A stretch of DNA of 47,022 nt from Nemertoderma westbladi (GCA_032718475.1 JAUCBJ010008042.1:1-47022); one strand, 5' to 3'. Positions 20,820-31,262 are shown, counted from the first letter of the stretch. Notes: a model not told the origin generated them from the sequence alone. Program-made: numbers and translations.

Positions 20820-21949
20820 AAACACCTTTAGCATACGACAATATTTTATGCTAATAAACAAAACATTACCCGAAGACAGCCCATGCGCGATCATTCACCC
20901 GATGGATCTACACCCGGGAGGCTGAATTCGGCTGCTTAAATTTTATTATTGCAGTGTAAGGTTGCAGTGTAAACTCTACTGTATTATTCGATTGATCACT
21001 AATAATTAATTTCTGACAGATATTATTGGCTTTCGGGAAATATTAACAGTTCCTTTAGGACGTGGCGCTTTATCTATTTAAACAGAACTAGGACTTATAC
21101 TAAACGCAACGATACTGCTTATGATTAAAGTATAAGGCGCATTCTTTAGGAAATGCTTTGTTACCAATCACAATCATGCACACTATTCTGCCGACCGTCA
21201 GTAAATTTGATCACACATAAAGAGAGCAGCAATTGACTCATGTAGGGTCTGCTAAATAACATTAGATTCAATACACACCACATTAATATAAATCGCAATT
21301 GTTATATATAGCCTGTCTCTCTAACCTGTAGTGTATCAAGAAAATTGGGAAATTTGGGTGATTTATCAGTATTCTCCAAAGAGCAATATTTCCATCAACA
21401 AATAGATACAATTAATAACTGACGGTAAATAACAGTACAAACAATATGATTAATAGTGAGTTAATTAGATCAGATAAGATTGATTGATTAGTTGATAACA
21501 GTTTATACTTTCGATAATTTAAGCAGTTTTACTAGAGTTCTTCCCAAAAAGCCGGTGTTATGGCGAAAATGGGAACACAACAACAGAATCATATAAAATC
21601 ATATGACTACTTGACTATACGAGGATACCAACTACCCTTATTCCCCGAAGCTCCCGTCCAACACAGAGGATGAGCAGTGAGATAGGAAAATTCAGTTCAG
21701 TAGCTCTGGGATAGGTCAAAATCAACGCCCACTCAAATTCTATTGGCCGACGGACAGCAGGGCTAAGGCAACCTCCCTAAGCTGGTTGGCCGATCGAACA
21801 GAACCCAGATACTCTCCGTACAGCCCATCAGCCAATAAGCTGGTAGCTTGCACTATTTTACCTATAGATCCCTTTTAGAGTATTCTAGCGACCGGGGGGG
21901 AACTGGCCAGCAAGGCAAACGAATCAGTTATCCCACAAAAGCTTTTACA
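20820..21949 (-). repeat. 5' LTR of the 18.7-kb element
   Basis: A 1130-bp copy of 3211-4337. The +3 length difference is fully explained by four small indels. It should contain the promoter driving minus-strand transcription towards gag. No clear TATA box is assigned. Confidence 0.95.
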
Positions 21950-23237
21950 GTGTGGCAATCATCATGAAAAGGAACTAATACCATACATTTCTCAAGTTAA
22001 AACGGACTCTGATAGAATACTTGCAACTTCAATTAAGAAGCTGCTAGAAAGAGAGTTTCTTGTAATTGTGGCCTACATGCTACTGTAGCAATGGTGGAAC
22101 TGAGGTTGACCGGTTAAAATATATCAAAGAAAGTGCTAGCTTAGCAACACTATGGTAATATTCTCAAAAACACGATTCATATATCCATCCTTTAACTGTG
22201 ATAACCACAAAGTGATCAAACTGATGAGATGTGCTGCGTGTGTTGAAAATTGCCGATACGCCATTTACACTCAGGAGAGAGTGTATCCTAGACATACTCC
22301 AAAAGGACTGGGAATGGGGATGTGCCTAAGTTTACTAGGGCGGTTGGCTCAATTTCAAACCACTTTTATAATTTACTAATTGCTTTGTATAAGCCAGAAC
22401 CATAGTGTGCTTTATATTTTTATTCTTTTACCATTTTAAAAGAAATGTCTGCTTGTGTCCGCAGAGCCGCAGTACAGTAAACGTATTTGGTGTCATATCT
22501 GGTCATTGTATAAATTATAAAGCTCGACTTATATTACTATTACTAACTATTATGGTGGCTTTAATCTCGAACTACCAATTATATAAAGTCAAATCATTGT
22601 GTTATATTATTTTATATATGGTTTTTGCAATTTGGTTGGCCATGCAGTTTTTAACATACAATTATTTATCATTGCCAGTGCTTATTTTAATGATAATTGA
22701 ACATTAAAGGCTGGCCGGGCCGTTAAACCGTGCTGAATGAATAAATGATCACATCGGCCTTCCAATTACTACTATCTGACACTCGAATTTTATCGCAATT
22801 TGAGGGTAAACAGTTTGATACGTGCTTACAAAAAGCCACCCCATTGAAACGGATTCTAAAACAGAAAAACATACTGCGCCGGGATTTCCTAACATTATCG
22901 TAGTGGGCGACACATTAAACAACTTCAAAGTCCGCCTCAGTTAAACTGTGACAGCCTTAATGTAAATAATGTCATCTACTTGGTCGTTGCCCAAACTGTA
23001 AAGAATAGTTGGACAAACAACTAGCTTTCAGGGATGCGTTAATCTACATCGCAAACCAGATTAAGGACGAAAAGTTTGGCCTACGCATTCTCAATGCAAG
23101 CCACCATATTATAATCCATCTGTGTATCTTACGAGCATCACTTCTGACAGCTGTTTCAGCCTTCATTGAACTCCTAAAGAATGAACATTACCAATTAGCC
23201 CTATTTCAACCGGGCTTTAAAATTGACGTTATTGCAC
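21950..23237. other. Unclassified DNA right of the LTR element
   Basis: 1.3 kb without a gene I can support. Open frames at 22152-22379, 22405-22707 and 23009-23260 are short and low in complexity or lack a recognisable family. The sequence GGCCGTTAAACCGTGCTGAATGAATAAATG at about 22722-22750 resembles the 3' tail of some LINE or SINE families, so part may be an old non-LTR insertion. Confidence 0.4.
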
Positions 23238-24102
23238 GGGGGGGGGGGGGGGGGGGGTAAATCTACCCCACCTAATATAATGTTGCGTATCTCGAAATCT
23301 TGAGTAGATGCTTGGCCGAAACTTTCTGAACTATAATTTTAATCTATTTGCAACAAAACAAAAATTAAGAAAAAAATTATATCTTTCGATGTCACATTTT
23401 TGGCGGCACCCCAAACACGAAAATTACAAGTTAACCAAAAATTTTCAAATTTGAAAAATACTTTGAGAGTAAGTCAGATTTGTTTCTATTTAGGTTTTCA
23501 ATGGTGCTGATTCCGATGGCAGTGATTATTTTCAATGAAACTGATCCAATGCCAATTTTTGGCGGCACCTCAAAAATGAAAATTACAAGTAAACTTGTAA
23601 TTTTGGTGTTTGGGGTGCCGCCAAAAACCGACAAATCTTCATAAGAATCATTGATAATAATGATTGCCATCGGAATCAGGACCTTTGGAAACATAAATAT
23701 CCAAATATGGAAGTGATTGAAATAATTCGAATTTAGAATTTGAAAAGTGCTATTTACTTGCACTTTTAATATTTGGGTGCTTTAACAAATATACAAAAGC
23801 ATTATTAGAGAGACTATACACCTCTACATGAATCAACTTTACTCGATAAAAGCAATAAACATGACAACAAACAAGAAAACCCCCCGGGTCGAATAAAAAA
23901 TTTGTGAGACCAAATTTTGAGGTGCCTAAAAGATGAAAACTCATCACCTAAAAATCGCAAAACTTTCACGAAATGTTGCAAATAGAAAAATATTAAAAAT
24001 CAGAAAGTTTCAGGACAATAGATGAACAAAATTTCGAGATATATGGAAAAAAAAACAGGGTGGGGTAAATTTCCCCAACCCCCCCCCCCCCCCCCCCCCC
24101 CC
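23238..24102. mobile_element. Fold-back element bounded by G20 and C24 tracts
   Basis: It starts with 20 G (23238-23257) and ends with 24 C (24079-24102). The ends are inverted copies for about 150 bp: GGGGTAAATCTACCCCACC at the left pairs with the complement of GGTGGGGTAAATTTCCCC at the right. TATCTCGAAAT, GAAACTTTCTGA and CTATTTGCAACA-type blocks also match. In the centre, 23552-23632 is a near-perfect hairpin with about 35-bp arms (TTTTTGGCGGCACC against GGTGCCGCCAAAAA). A partial further copy of this arm occurs at 23398-23440. No transposase is encoded and no target duplication is clear. Confidence 0.75.
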
Positions 24103-24328
24103 AGGTCGAATTAGGGTTAACATACTGTCAGCAGGAGTTGTCAAGGGGATATTAAAAATGCATTAACGTTTACAGGTTTTTTACGTTAATTTTACTATTA
24201 ACAAAAATTATTCTATTAACATTAACTATATAATTAACTTTTAATATTAAAAAACTATATTAATTCATATGTTCTAATGGCCGCATATTGAATAACATTT
24301 ATACAGTATTTGACCTCTTCTTCGTTAC
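24103..24328. other. AT-rich spacer
   Basis: Short AT-rich stretch with TTAACATTAAC-like simple sequence. Nothing recognised. Confidence 0.5.
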
Positions 24329-24750
24329 ACAGTACCGGTATCTAATATATACAGTAAGCCTAGATAACAAACTTTCGTTATACTGTACCGGTATCTAATA
24401 TATACAGTAAGCCTAGATAACAAACTTTCGTTATACAGTACCGGTATCTACTGTAATATATACAGTAGGCTTAGATAACAAACTTTCGTTATACAGTACC
24501 GGTATCTAATATATACAGTAGGCCTAGATAACAAACTTTCGTTATACAGTACCGGTATCTAATATACAGTATACAGTAGGCTTAGATAACAAACTTTCGT
24601 TATACAGTACCGGTATCTAATATATACAGTAGGCCTAGATAACAAACTTTCGTTATACAGTACCGGTATCTAATATATACAGTAGGCTTAGATAACAAAC
24701 TTTCGTTATACAGTACCGGTATCAAATGTATACAGTACGCCGAGATAATA
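24329..24750. repeat. 53-bp minisatellite, about 8 copies
   Basis: AGTACCGGTATC or its variant starts at 24331, 24384, 24437, 24495, 24548, 24606, 24659 and 24712. The period is 53 bp, with two 58-bp units carrying a 5-bp insertion. Each unit holds TACCGGTA, ATATACAGTA and AACAAACTTTCGTTAT. It lies about 470 bp upstream of the first ShKT exon. Confidence 0.95.
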
Positions 24751-25223
24751 AACTAACAACCAACAACAACTAATCTCTAATAACTGATATTCTTATATAC
24801 CGCGAATAGCGAATTTAAATCACTATATATATATAATATATTGTGAAATGTATATTGATAGGCTAAATATACTGTAATTAATTAATTGCATTAGTTTGAA
24901 AATTTTTATTTGTATTTGTTAGACACACACTCAAAATAAAACAAAAAATACAGTACAGTTCATACGAATAGCAACCACATAATTTCAGCTAAACTATAAA
25001 CTTACTGCGAAGTAGGTAGCGTACATAATAGAGAGGTGTGAACTCTACGCCGGATACCGACAGCAGACAATAACAGCCGACAACAGTAAACGTTAATGGA
25101 AATGCGAAAGTAAAAAGCTAAGCCTATAGTTTTAACTTGAAAGACAGGTTCGTTTAAAGCCAGCTTGATGGCGTTCTACAGTAGTATAAATTATAAAAAT
25201 CACATTATTGTTTGTGCTTTTAG
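24751..25223. other. Upstream or intron sequence before the first ShKT exon
   Basis: AT-rich with no exon I can define. The end (about 25204-25223, TTATTGTTTGTGCTTTTAG) is a good pyrimidine-rich splice acceptor. The in-frame sequence just before it would read as a hydrophobic signal-like stretch (ITLLFVLLAAQALV) but has no ATG after the stop at 25187. A true first exon is therefore probably further upstream. Confidence 0.45.
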
Positions 25224-25400
25224 CTGCTCAAGCCCTGGTTATCAAGAGATTGATAGCAGATGCTCCTTGTGAGGAGTTAGAAGATCTTGCAGGTAATCTG
25301 TGCGCCGGATGGGCGGCTATTGGAGAGTGTACCAACAACCCCGACTACATGTACCGAATGTGCCAGAAAAGCTGCAACATATGTGATGACGGTTACGACG
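25224..25400 (+). CDS. ShKT-domain exon 1 of a secreted or surface protein
   Basis: A 177-bp exon between acceptor TGCTTTTAG (ending 25223) and donor GTAGGT (25401), phase 1 at both ends. It encodes one ShKT domain: C-EELEDLAGNL-C-AGWAAIGE-C-TNNPDYMYRM-C-QKS-C-NI-C. This is six cysteines with the usual W-A-x-x-G-E-C core, which form three disulfides in the family. A second possible acceptor (GATAGCAG, ending 25259) is also phase 1 but has a weaker pyrimidine tract. ShKT domains occur in animal peptides that block potassium channels and, more widely, as extracellular modules of proteases, peroxidases and mucin-like proteins. With other ShKT exons and a Thr-rich exon downstream, an extracellular multi-domain protein is likelier than a short toxin. 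Confidence 0.8.
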
Positions 25401-25917
25401 GTAGGTTTACTATATATTCCGGAAAAAGGCTCAACCTCGGACAAATTGTATCGTAAATATAATTTAAGATTTTCTAGACCAAATTCTATGCTTATCTACA
25501 GTGCATATACAAAATCAGTCAAAATCAGGTTATTGCAACTTACTTACAAAAACTAATTCACCATGGAAACAGGTAGTCAAATTAATCATCTCTTTCCTAT
25601 AATCCTATGGAATTGTAACCTTGATGAACGGATCTACCACACCTAAATCAATATCGGAAAATCCGATGGAGTACTTTTGAAAATTGTTTATCACGGTAAC
25701 TGTTAGGCACTATTACGGTATGTCAATTACATTATGTGTACTGTAAGAAGCTAAAAATTAAATAAACCAATGCAAACCCAAGGACTCCTACGTTAAGTTA
25801 TGGCGGGCGCCACACGAACTTCCAGGGTTGAATAATCTCTAAGTATTTACTACGACGCCATGGTTACTAATTAGTTAATTATGGTAAATAATAATATTTT
25901 TGCTTGTAATTTTTCAG
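25401..25917. other. Intron between ShKT exons 1 and 2
   Basis: GTAGGT at the 5' end and TTTTTCAG at 25910-25917. No repeat or ORF of note inside. Confidence 0.75.
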
Positions 25918-26046
25918 ATTGCGTTGAGTTGGATGACAAGGATTTCCATTGTCCAGGTTGGGCTGCCGACGGGGAATGTCTCGCCAATAAGGGATACATG
26001 TACACCAACTGCCAGACATCTTGCAACAAGTGTGACGACGGTGACG
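25918..26046 (+). CDS. ShKT-domain exon 2
   Basis: A 129-bp exon, phase 1-1, between acceptor TAATTTTTCAG and donor GTGAGT (26047). It encodes C-VELDDKDFH-C-PGWAADGE-C-LANKGYMYTN-C-QTS-C-NK-C and a short acidic linker (DDGD). Cysteine spacing and the WAADGEC core match exon 1, so the two arose by exon duplication. The symmetric phase lets such exons be added or skipped without breaking the frame. It is separated from the next ShKT exon by a 14.2-kb intron that now contains a BEL/Pao element and other transposons. Confidence 0.85.
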
Positions 26047-26280
26047 GTGAGTTAGGTGAAAATCCAATTGTATCGATGCATGTCATCTACTACAAAATAT
26101 AAACTATTCCAGCCATAACAACATTATACCAAGTCCTTCCATCACACAGACCGGGGTGGGATTCCAAATGGAATTATGTCGAATATTTTATAATAATTTT
26201 TCTCCAAAACACGATCTGCAGAAGTCGGACTTTATTGGACCACCACAGGACTTTATAATCCGACGCCAGTTAAGGTCGTA
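26047..26280. other. Start of the 14.2-kb intron
   Basis: Follows donor GTGAGT. No feature recognised before the 15-bp minisatellite. Confidence 0.6.
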
Positions 26281-26402
26281 AAAGGGAGCACTCAATAAGG
26301 GAGCACTCAATAAGGGAGCACTCAATAAGGGAGCACTCAATAAGGGAGCACTAATAAGGGAGCACTCAATAAGGGAGCACTCAATAAGGGAGCACTCAAT
26401 AA
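26281..26402. repeat. 15-bp minisatellite, about 8 copies
   Basis: Tandem copies of AAGGGAGCACTCAAT. One copy is shortened (ACTAATAAGGG). It lies inside the host intron. Confidence 0.95.
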
Positions 26403-26735
26403 AGGCAGAGTCTACTACATTGTGTTATTGATTCTGCAGGGTGTCTTCTGGTTAAATTGAATGGATAGATGTTACTTTACGGGGAAAGCGAAACGGAATC
26501 TCCGAACTTTCTTTACCTTGCCTAGTATGGTGCATTACCGGCCTGCTGCATATTGAGTTGTTATGTTGGCTTAACAAAAATATTTTTGCCACAACCATAC
26601 AATCCACAATAATTTGCATTCTCCAATGCCGCGTGCATTAAGAATGATATTCCGGCCGGTTAATCGACAAAATTGCGCCGCCACAACTCCCTAACCACCA
26701 TATCTTTCGTGAGATTATCCGCACCTTGCCGGTGT
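26403..26735. other. Intronic DNA, nothing recognised
   Basis: Unique-looking intron sequence up to the target duplication of the hAT-type element. Confidence 0.5.
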
Positions 26736-26743
26736 CCTTTAAG

Positions 26744-28027
26744 CAGGGTTGATAAAAATCATGATTTTTAAAAAAAAATCAAAAAAATCAGATTTTTTTG
26801 ATTTAAATCAGATTTTTATGATTTAAATCGGGTGACTAAAAAGCAAAGACCCAAGTAACAAAGACCTGTATGAAACACATGTGTTAACTTTCGTTTATTG
26901 TTTTGGTTTACCAAACACGCCTCTGTAACCTGCTCCTTTACTAACCTGCTCCTGTAAATGGCAATGGGACCTAATGCTCTATATGGCAATGGGACCTAAT
27001 CCCCTTTAGGACGTAACGCATCTTTACCTCTTCGTTTTGTAGAGTTCCCAAAGCTCATTAGGTTACATTGCATTTAAAGGAACAGGTTAGTAAAGGAGCA
27101 TGTTACAGGGGCTTGTTTGGGGAACCAAAACAATAAACGAAAGTTAACACATGTAACAAGATTATGCAGGTCTTTATTATTTGGGTCTTTGTTTTGTAGT
27201 CACCCATTTAAATCAGATTTTTTTATTTAAATCACATTTTTTTATTTAAATCAGATTTTTTTATTTAAATCAGATTTTTTTATTTAAATCAGAATTTATA
27301 TGAAAACTTTGTGAAAACTTCTCGCTCCATCAATGCCCTCTTGTTTAAACGGGATCCCGATCCTTATACCGAAAAACCGGGAACCCAGCGAAATATCCAA
27401 TCCCGATTCCGACTTTTTCGGAACGGGATCCCGAAGTTTAAAGTGTTAAATAAATTTGTTGAACATCTAAAAAAAGTTCCAGCAGAACGGAAATGTTTTG
27501 ATTATATCTAATTTTTATTTATTATTATTTCAGTAATAAATTATAAGATATTATAATATAACTTTATCTTACTAATATTTCAGAAGTGTCAAATAAAGTG
27601 AGTGTTACCGAAAACTCGCCACATATACTATTAACTTTTAGGAATTTAATCTAAAATTACACGGGATCTCGAGAGTGATAATCTAGGTCCCGATCCCGGA
27701 AATCCCGAAAAGTCTGAATTCGAATATAAACTAAATAAACAAAAAACTGAATAGAACTCTAAACTACAACTTAATTAATGGTCCTGTGTATACTGTATGG
27801 TATTGAAAATGCGAGATGATACTGTATTTTCATGTAAATATTTAGGTAATTTGAATCATTTATTAATAATCAATAATGCAATGTTAATCCTGGCCTTAAA
27901 GCATGATTGATAAAATTCATGATATTAAAAAAATCAAAAAAATCTGATTTTTTTGATTTTTATATGTGATTTAAATCATGATTTAAATCAATGATTTAAA
28001 TCAAATGATTTAAATCAAACAACCCTG
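26744..28027. mobile_element. hAT-type non-autonomous transposon with 8-bp target duplication
   Basis: The ends read CAGGGTTGAT at 26744 and, inverted, CAGGGTTGTT at 28027. Both are flanked by a perfect 8-bp duplication CCTTTAAG (26736-26743 and 28028-28035). CAGGG ends plus an 8-bp duplication are the signature of hAT elements. Subterminal regions (26755-26830, 27206-27300, 27920-28015) are packed with ATTTAAATCA / TGATTTAAAT-type copies, probably transposase-binding sites. The 1284-bp element encodes no recognisable transposase. The middle part contains CGGGATCCCG-type palindromes (about 27350 and 27430) of unknown role. Confidence 0.88.
26830..27205. mobile_element. Nested long-TIR element (Mutator-like), 376 bp
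   Basis: The left arm starts GGGTGACTAAAAAGCAAAG and the right arm, inverted, GGGTGACTACAAAACAAAG. The similarity extends over about 120 bp (shared AACACATGTGTTAAC-type, CTGCTCCTTTACTAACC-type blocks). It is flanked on both sides by ATTTAAATC (26821-26829 and 27206-27214), a possible 9-bp duplication typical of Mutator-like elements. This motif also repeats in the surrounding hAT element, so the duplication is less certain. A 50-bp relative lies at about 40095-40142. Confidence 0.7.
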
Positions 28028-28035
28028 CCTTTAAG

Positions 28036-28636
28036 GGTTGTCTCAAGAAAGTCATGGGCTGCAGTCGAGGTGCAGTTTTTTTAAACCCGCCAATGGAAAT
28101 GAAACAATGGTTGCCATAACATAACAAAAAATGCCATAACTTGTTTTAAAACAAAATGTTAAAATTTTGTCAACACAATTGTTGCGCGGAATATTCCTCT
28201 ACATAATTCTACGTACAAACAGAACGAAAAAAGTAGTTAAAAAGTAGACTAGAGAGAAAGACAATAGAGATAAGACAATAGAGAAAGTGTCCAAAGCCAA
28301 CGCGAGAATAATGACAATAGAATTTCCTCTTTATTACAACTGAATACCACACATGCATCAAAAGTACTGTACCAAGAGCACCAAAATTACAAATTTTCAA
28401 AGTTTGGGTGAAAATTAAAAATAAAGCCCCAACTCGAGAACGAAACTAATTATCGAAAAACTGATTTCAGATTCCGAATCACCATAAAATTTTACACCGG
28501 AAAACACATAGTTGTACCATGTTTTCCGGGATTCAAGTAATTGTGTTCAAGTAATTCCGGGATTCCGAGTGATTGGAATTATTGTTTACTTTTAAATACG
28601 ACTAATATATTTATATTGAGTTTGGATGCAAAGGAA
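28036..28636. other. Intronic DNA, nothing recognised
   Basis: AT-rich intron sequence. A short direct repeat TCAAGTAATTCCGGGATTC / TCCGGGATTCAAGTAATT occurs near 28525-28565. Confidence 0.45.
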
Positions 28637-29533
28637 TTTATTTTGGGGTAGGGGGTAGCTGTTTTGGACAGTTTTTTAATGTCAATTATTTAATCCTATC
28701 ACGTGCCTCCTTTAATGGAGATTTCAAATCTGCAAGCAGGTTTCTAATTTATCTTTTCTCAAACTCAAGTTATTAGCCAAAACGAAAGCCCTAGTCATAT
28801 TTTTGACAATCCTTCGAGCAGCACAAACTTTTACAGATGAATAAGGCCCTTTTCACAAAAAGGCTCTCACGGTACAGATATGAATACAATTGCTAAAAAG
28901 TTGCTTTATTGGAATTATATTTTTAGCAATGATAAAAAATTTCGTTGAATTTCATTCATTTTTGAGAAAATTATTGTTGAACAAAGAAAATTGGGATTAT
29001 CTAAAATAGCGGAAAGGTTTGAATTGTTCCTTAAACTTTAAATACCTACTGTATATCACAAATGACCTTTTACATGAAAAAGGTTGTTTCTCCTCTAATT
29101 TTAACTAAAATGAGTTGAAATTTGGAAAACCTGTTCAGAACACAATTGTATATAAATCTTCTGAACAAATTTTGCCTCAAATGTTATGGTACCTTTTTAG
29201 ATCAAAAAGGTCCAAAATTAGCCCTGTTTGTGCCTTTTTGTTCTAAAAGTGCTCCAGAACATTTGGGGCAATATTTGTTCAGAAGAATTGGATGCAGTAA
29301 ATAAATATGCACAAATATTAGTGGAGAAATAGCCTTTGGCGCAAAAAGGCACTTTTGGACATTACAGTACTGTAGGCATACAATTTTGGGAGCAATTATA
29401 AGATATTTGTTTTGGTTATTCTTAAACAGCCCAGACAATGATGTAAAATAATTTTCACCCAATTTTAGGGTGCAGAGACACCAAAATGCTGTTCCTTTTT
29501 GGGGTGCAACACCACCACCCCCCCCCCCCCCCC
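28637..29533. mobile_element. Probable fold-back element bounded by G-rich and C16 ends
   Basis: The inner arms 29080-29210 and 29225-29350 are clear inverted copies (TTCTGAACAAATTTTGCC against GGGGCAATATTTGTTCAGAA, and CTTTTTAGATCAAAAAGG against CCTTTTTGTTCTAAAAG). The right end is a run of 16 C (29518-29533) followed by TTAA. The left end is less sure: GGGGTAGGGGGTAG at about 28640 looks like its partner. No protein is encoded. Confidence 0.5.
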
Positions 29534-29876
29534 TTAATCGATTTTTAAGAAGTGTTAAGGGATATATATAGGAACTCATCTAGGGGTCAAGTGCTAAGTG
29601 TACTCAGTAAGCCAACTGAGACGAGAGTCAGTGTCTATGGATATGAATATAGAGAGAGGTGTCCCAAGAAAAGTTCTAATGAGAGGACGGGGGTTAATGT
29701 ATCTCATTATAGGGGTAAAGGACACCCAACAACATGGGTCTGTGTTTCCATCAGTAGTGGATACAAATGTCGCGAATCGCCATAAACAGATGTGTTTGCA
29801 GAATTAATATACTCATTGGGAATCCAATAAGCCGAAACAATTTGAACAAGTGAGGACGTGCCACAGAATCGCAGGC
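29534..29876. other. Intronic DNA left of the second BEL/Pao element
   Basis: Contains overlapping short frames in a somewhat GC-richer stretch (29590-29870), but no domain and no splice-supported exon. The last five bases, CAGGC, are the target duplication of the LTR element. Confidence 0.45.
29872..29876. repeat. Target-site duplication CAGGC, left copy
   Basis: CAGGC precedes the LTR at 29877 and recurs right after the second LTR at 39795-39799. Five bases is the usual BEL/Pao duplication length. Confidence 0.9.
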
Positions 29877-31262
29877 TGTTCGCTAACGCCGCAAAGATAC
29901 GCATTTATTTTTCTTTGTTTTTGAATATGATCATGTTTATGTACTATTCCGTCTTTATTTCCTTTTACCCATTTATTATTATTATTACCGCACGTTTATT
30001 TGCTAATTATCTCTTTCGTATTTATCCCAGTATCATTTTCATTGATCTTTCATTTGTTCTATAATTGTTTACACTACTTTCGTATTACTTTGTTTCCGTT
30101 ATTTCACATATTTTACCTTTACATAATCACTTTACATACTTACCCTGACCCGTGCTTGTTCCGTCTCCCAGAAAGTAATTTTGTAAGAAATTCAAATAGT
30201 CCTTAATTAACAAACATTATAGTGATATTTTTTGATTTGAAAGCTATCATTGATAAAACTTCAGTCTAGATTTGTTTCTTTTTGGAATATTTTACACCTT
30301 TGTATTATTACCCTTCATTCTTGCTGGTCTAAATGTTCGAACCTTTATTTGATTCTCGGCCAATTTAATAAATAATAGCGTAGATATCATCCTTTGACCC
30401 TGAGACGCTTGACGACGTCCAGCAGTCTTGTGGTTTTCATAAGTAGGCTGCCCGTGATCCTCTTACAAGGCTCTCGGCGGGCTAGCTGACCATTATACAG
30501 TATATTAGTATCTCATCAATCATTTCTCAGTAGGCTGCCTGTGATCCCCTAACAAGGCTCTCGGCGGGTTGGCTGACCATATCACACATCAAATTAATAT
30601 TTCATTTGGGCGAGAGTCAGATATTGGTTCGTGTACATTTCTGACAGCGAAGATCACCCCATCTATATCCATCCACATTGTAAATTAATTAATACATCAC
30701 TGCTCTAACCAATCAAAATAGAGATTCACTTCACACCTTTTCCAATGATAAACACAATCTAGCTTTCCTGATTGACCTCTCAATTATCCCCATCGCAAGT
30801 AATTCAGCTTTCAATCTCTTTAAATATCAAATTGCTCTTCATTCTATGCCTTTTTATATTTCTGGGTGACGCACAAGATTTTTTACCGCTCTACAACCGT
30901 CCATCTCTTATATGTCGGTTATACATCCGTTAAATTTACCGCTCCACAACTTTGCTTTATTTCTTTCGAATGTTCTTTATTTTTCCCTATTTTTTATCGT
31001 TTCCTTGATCGATTGTACATTATTATTCTCCAATGTCCTTTTGTTTATGCGTATAATTTCGACGTTCAAAAACTATTTCAAATAGAAACAATACTGCAGT
31101 TTACGCCAAAATAATAAATTACATTTCATTTGCAACTATTTCTTTTTGTCTCACTTCAAATACATCAATAAATAACCAGATTTATAATTCCATCGTTCCT
31201 TTTTTATGAGCGTGTTAATATAATGAAAATTTAGCGTCACCTTGAGTATTAGTACACGCACA
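29877..31262 (+). repeat. 5' LTR of the second BEL/Pao element
   Basis: 1386 bp, differing from the 3' copy at four substitutions (about 30420, 30666, 31053 and 31143). It carries an internal 52-bp direct duplication: 30442-30493 and 30529-30580, both AGTAGGCTGCC-GTGATCC...GGCTCTCGGCGGG...GCTGACCAT. This is a possible enhancer pair. An AATAAA occurs near 30366. Confidence 0.96.

Larger units (their letters stand above)
3211..21949 (-). mobile_element. Full-length BEL/Pao-type LTR retrotransposon, 18.7 kb
   Basis: Two direct repeats of 1127 bp (3211-4337) and 1130 bp (20820-21949) flank minus-strand gag and pol with PR-RT-RNaseH-integrase order, which defines a BEL/Pao element. The LTRs differ by about two substitutions and four small indels, so the insertion is recent. 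Read on the minus strand the LTR starts TGTAAAAGC, and a purine-rich GGGAGCGG lies just before the 3' copy (polypurine tract). No convincing target duplication is visible: the left flank ends CGGGTTT and the right flank starts GTGTGG. BEL/Pao elements are typically well under half this length. The excess is a 5.1-kb leader, a 1.6-kb gap after pol and two extra ORFs. Confidence 0.93.

Noticed and set aside
22405-22707. 100-residue hydrophobic frame
   Set aside because: No ATG start, low-complexity AT-driven translation, no known family or splice support.
23009-23260. 83-residue frame ending in polyglycine
   Set aside because: It runs into the G20 tract, starts without ATG and shows no recognisable domain.
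25224-25400. Stand-alone potassium-channel toxin gene
   Set aside because: The ShKT domain is common in non-toxin proteins, and this exon is phase 1-1 and one of several in a larger gene with a mucin-like exon.
26281-26402. CRISPR-like array of 15-bp units
   Set aside because: The units are directly tandem without spacers, and the host is a eukaryote. It is a minisatellite.
30866-31114. 82-residue frame present in both LTRs
   Set aside because: It repeats only because the LTR repeats. LTR sequence is non-coding, and the translation looks random.
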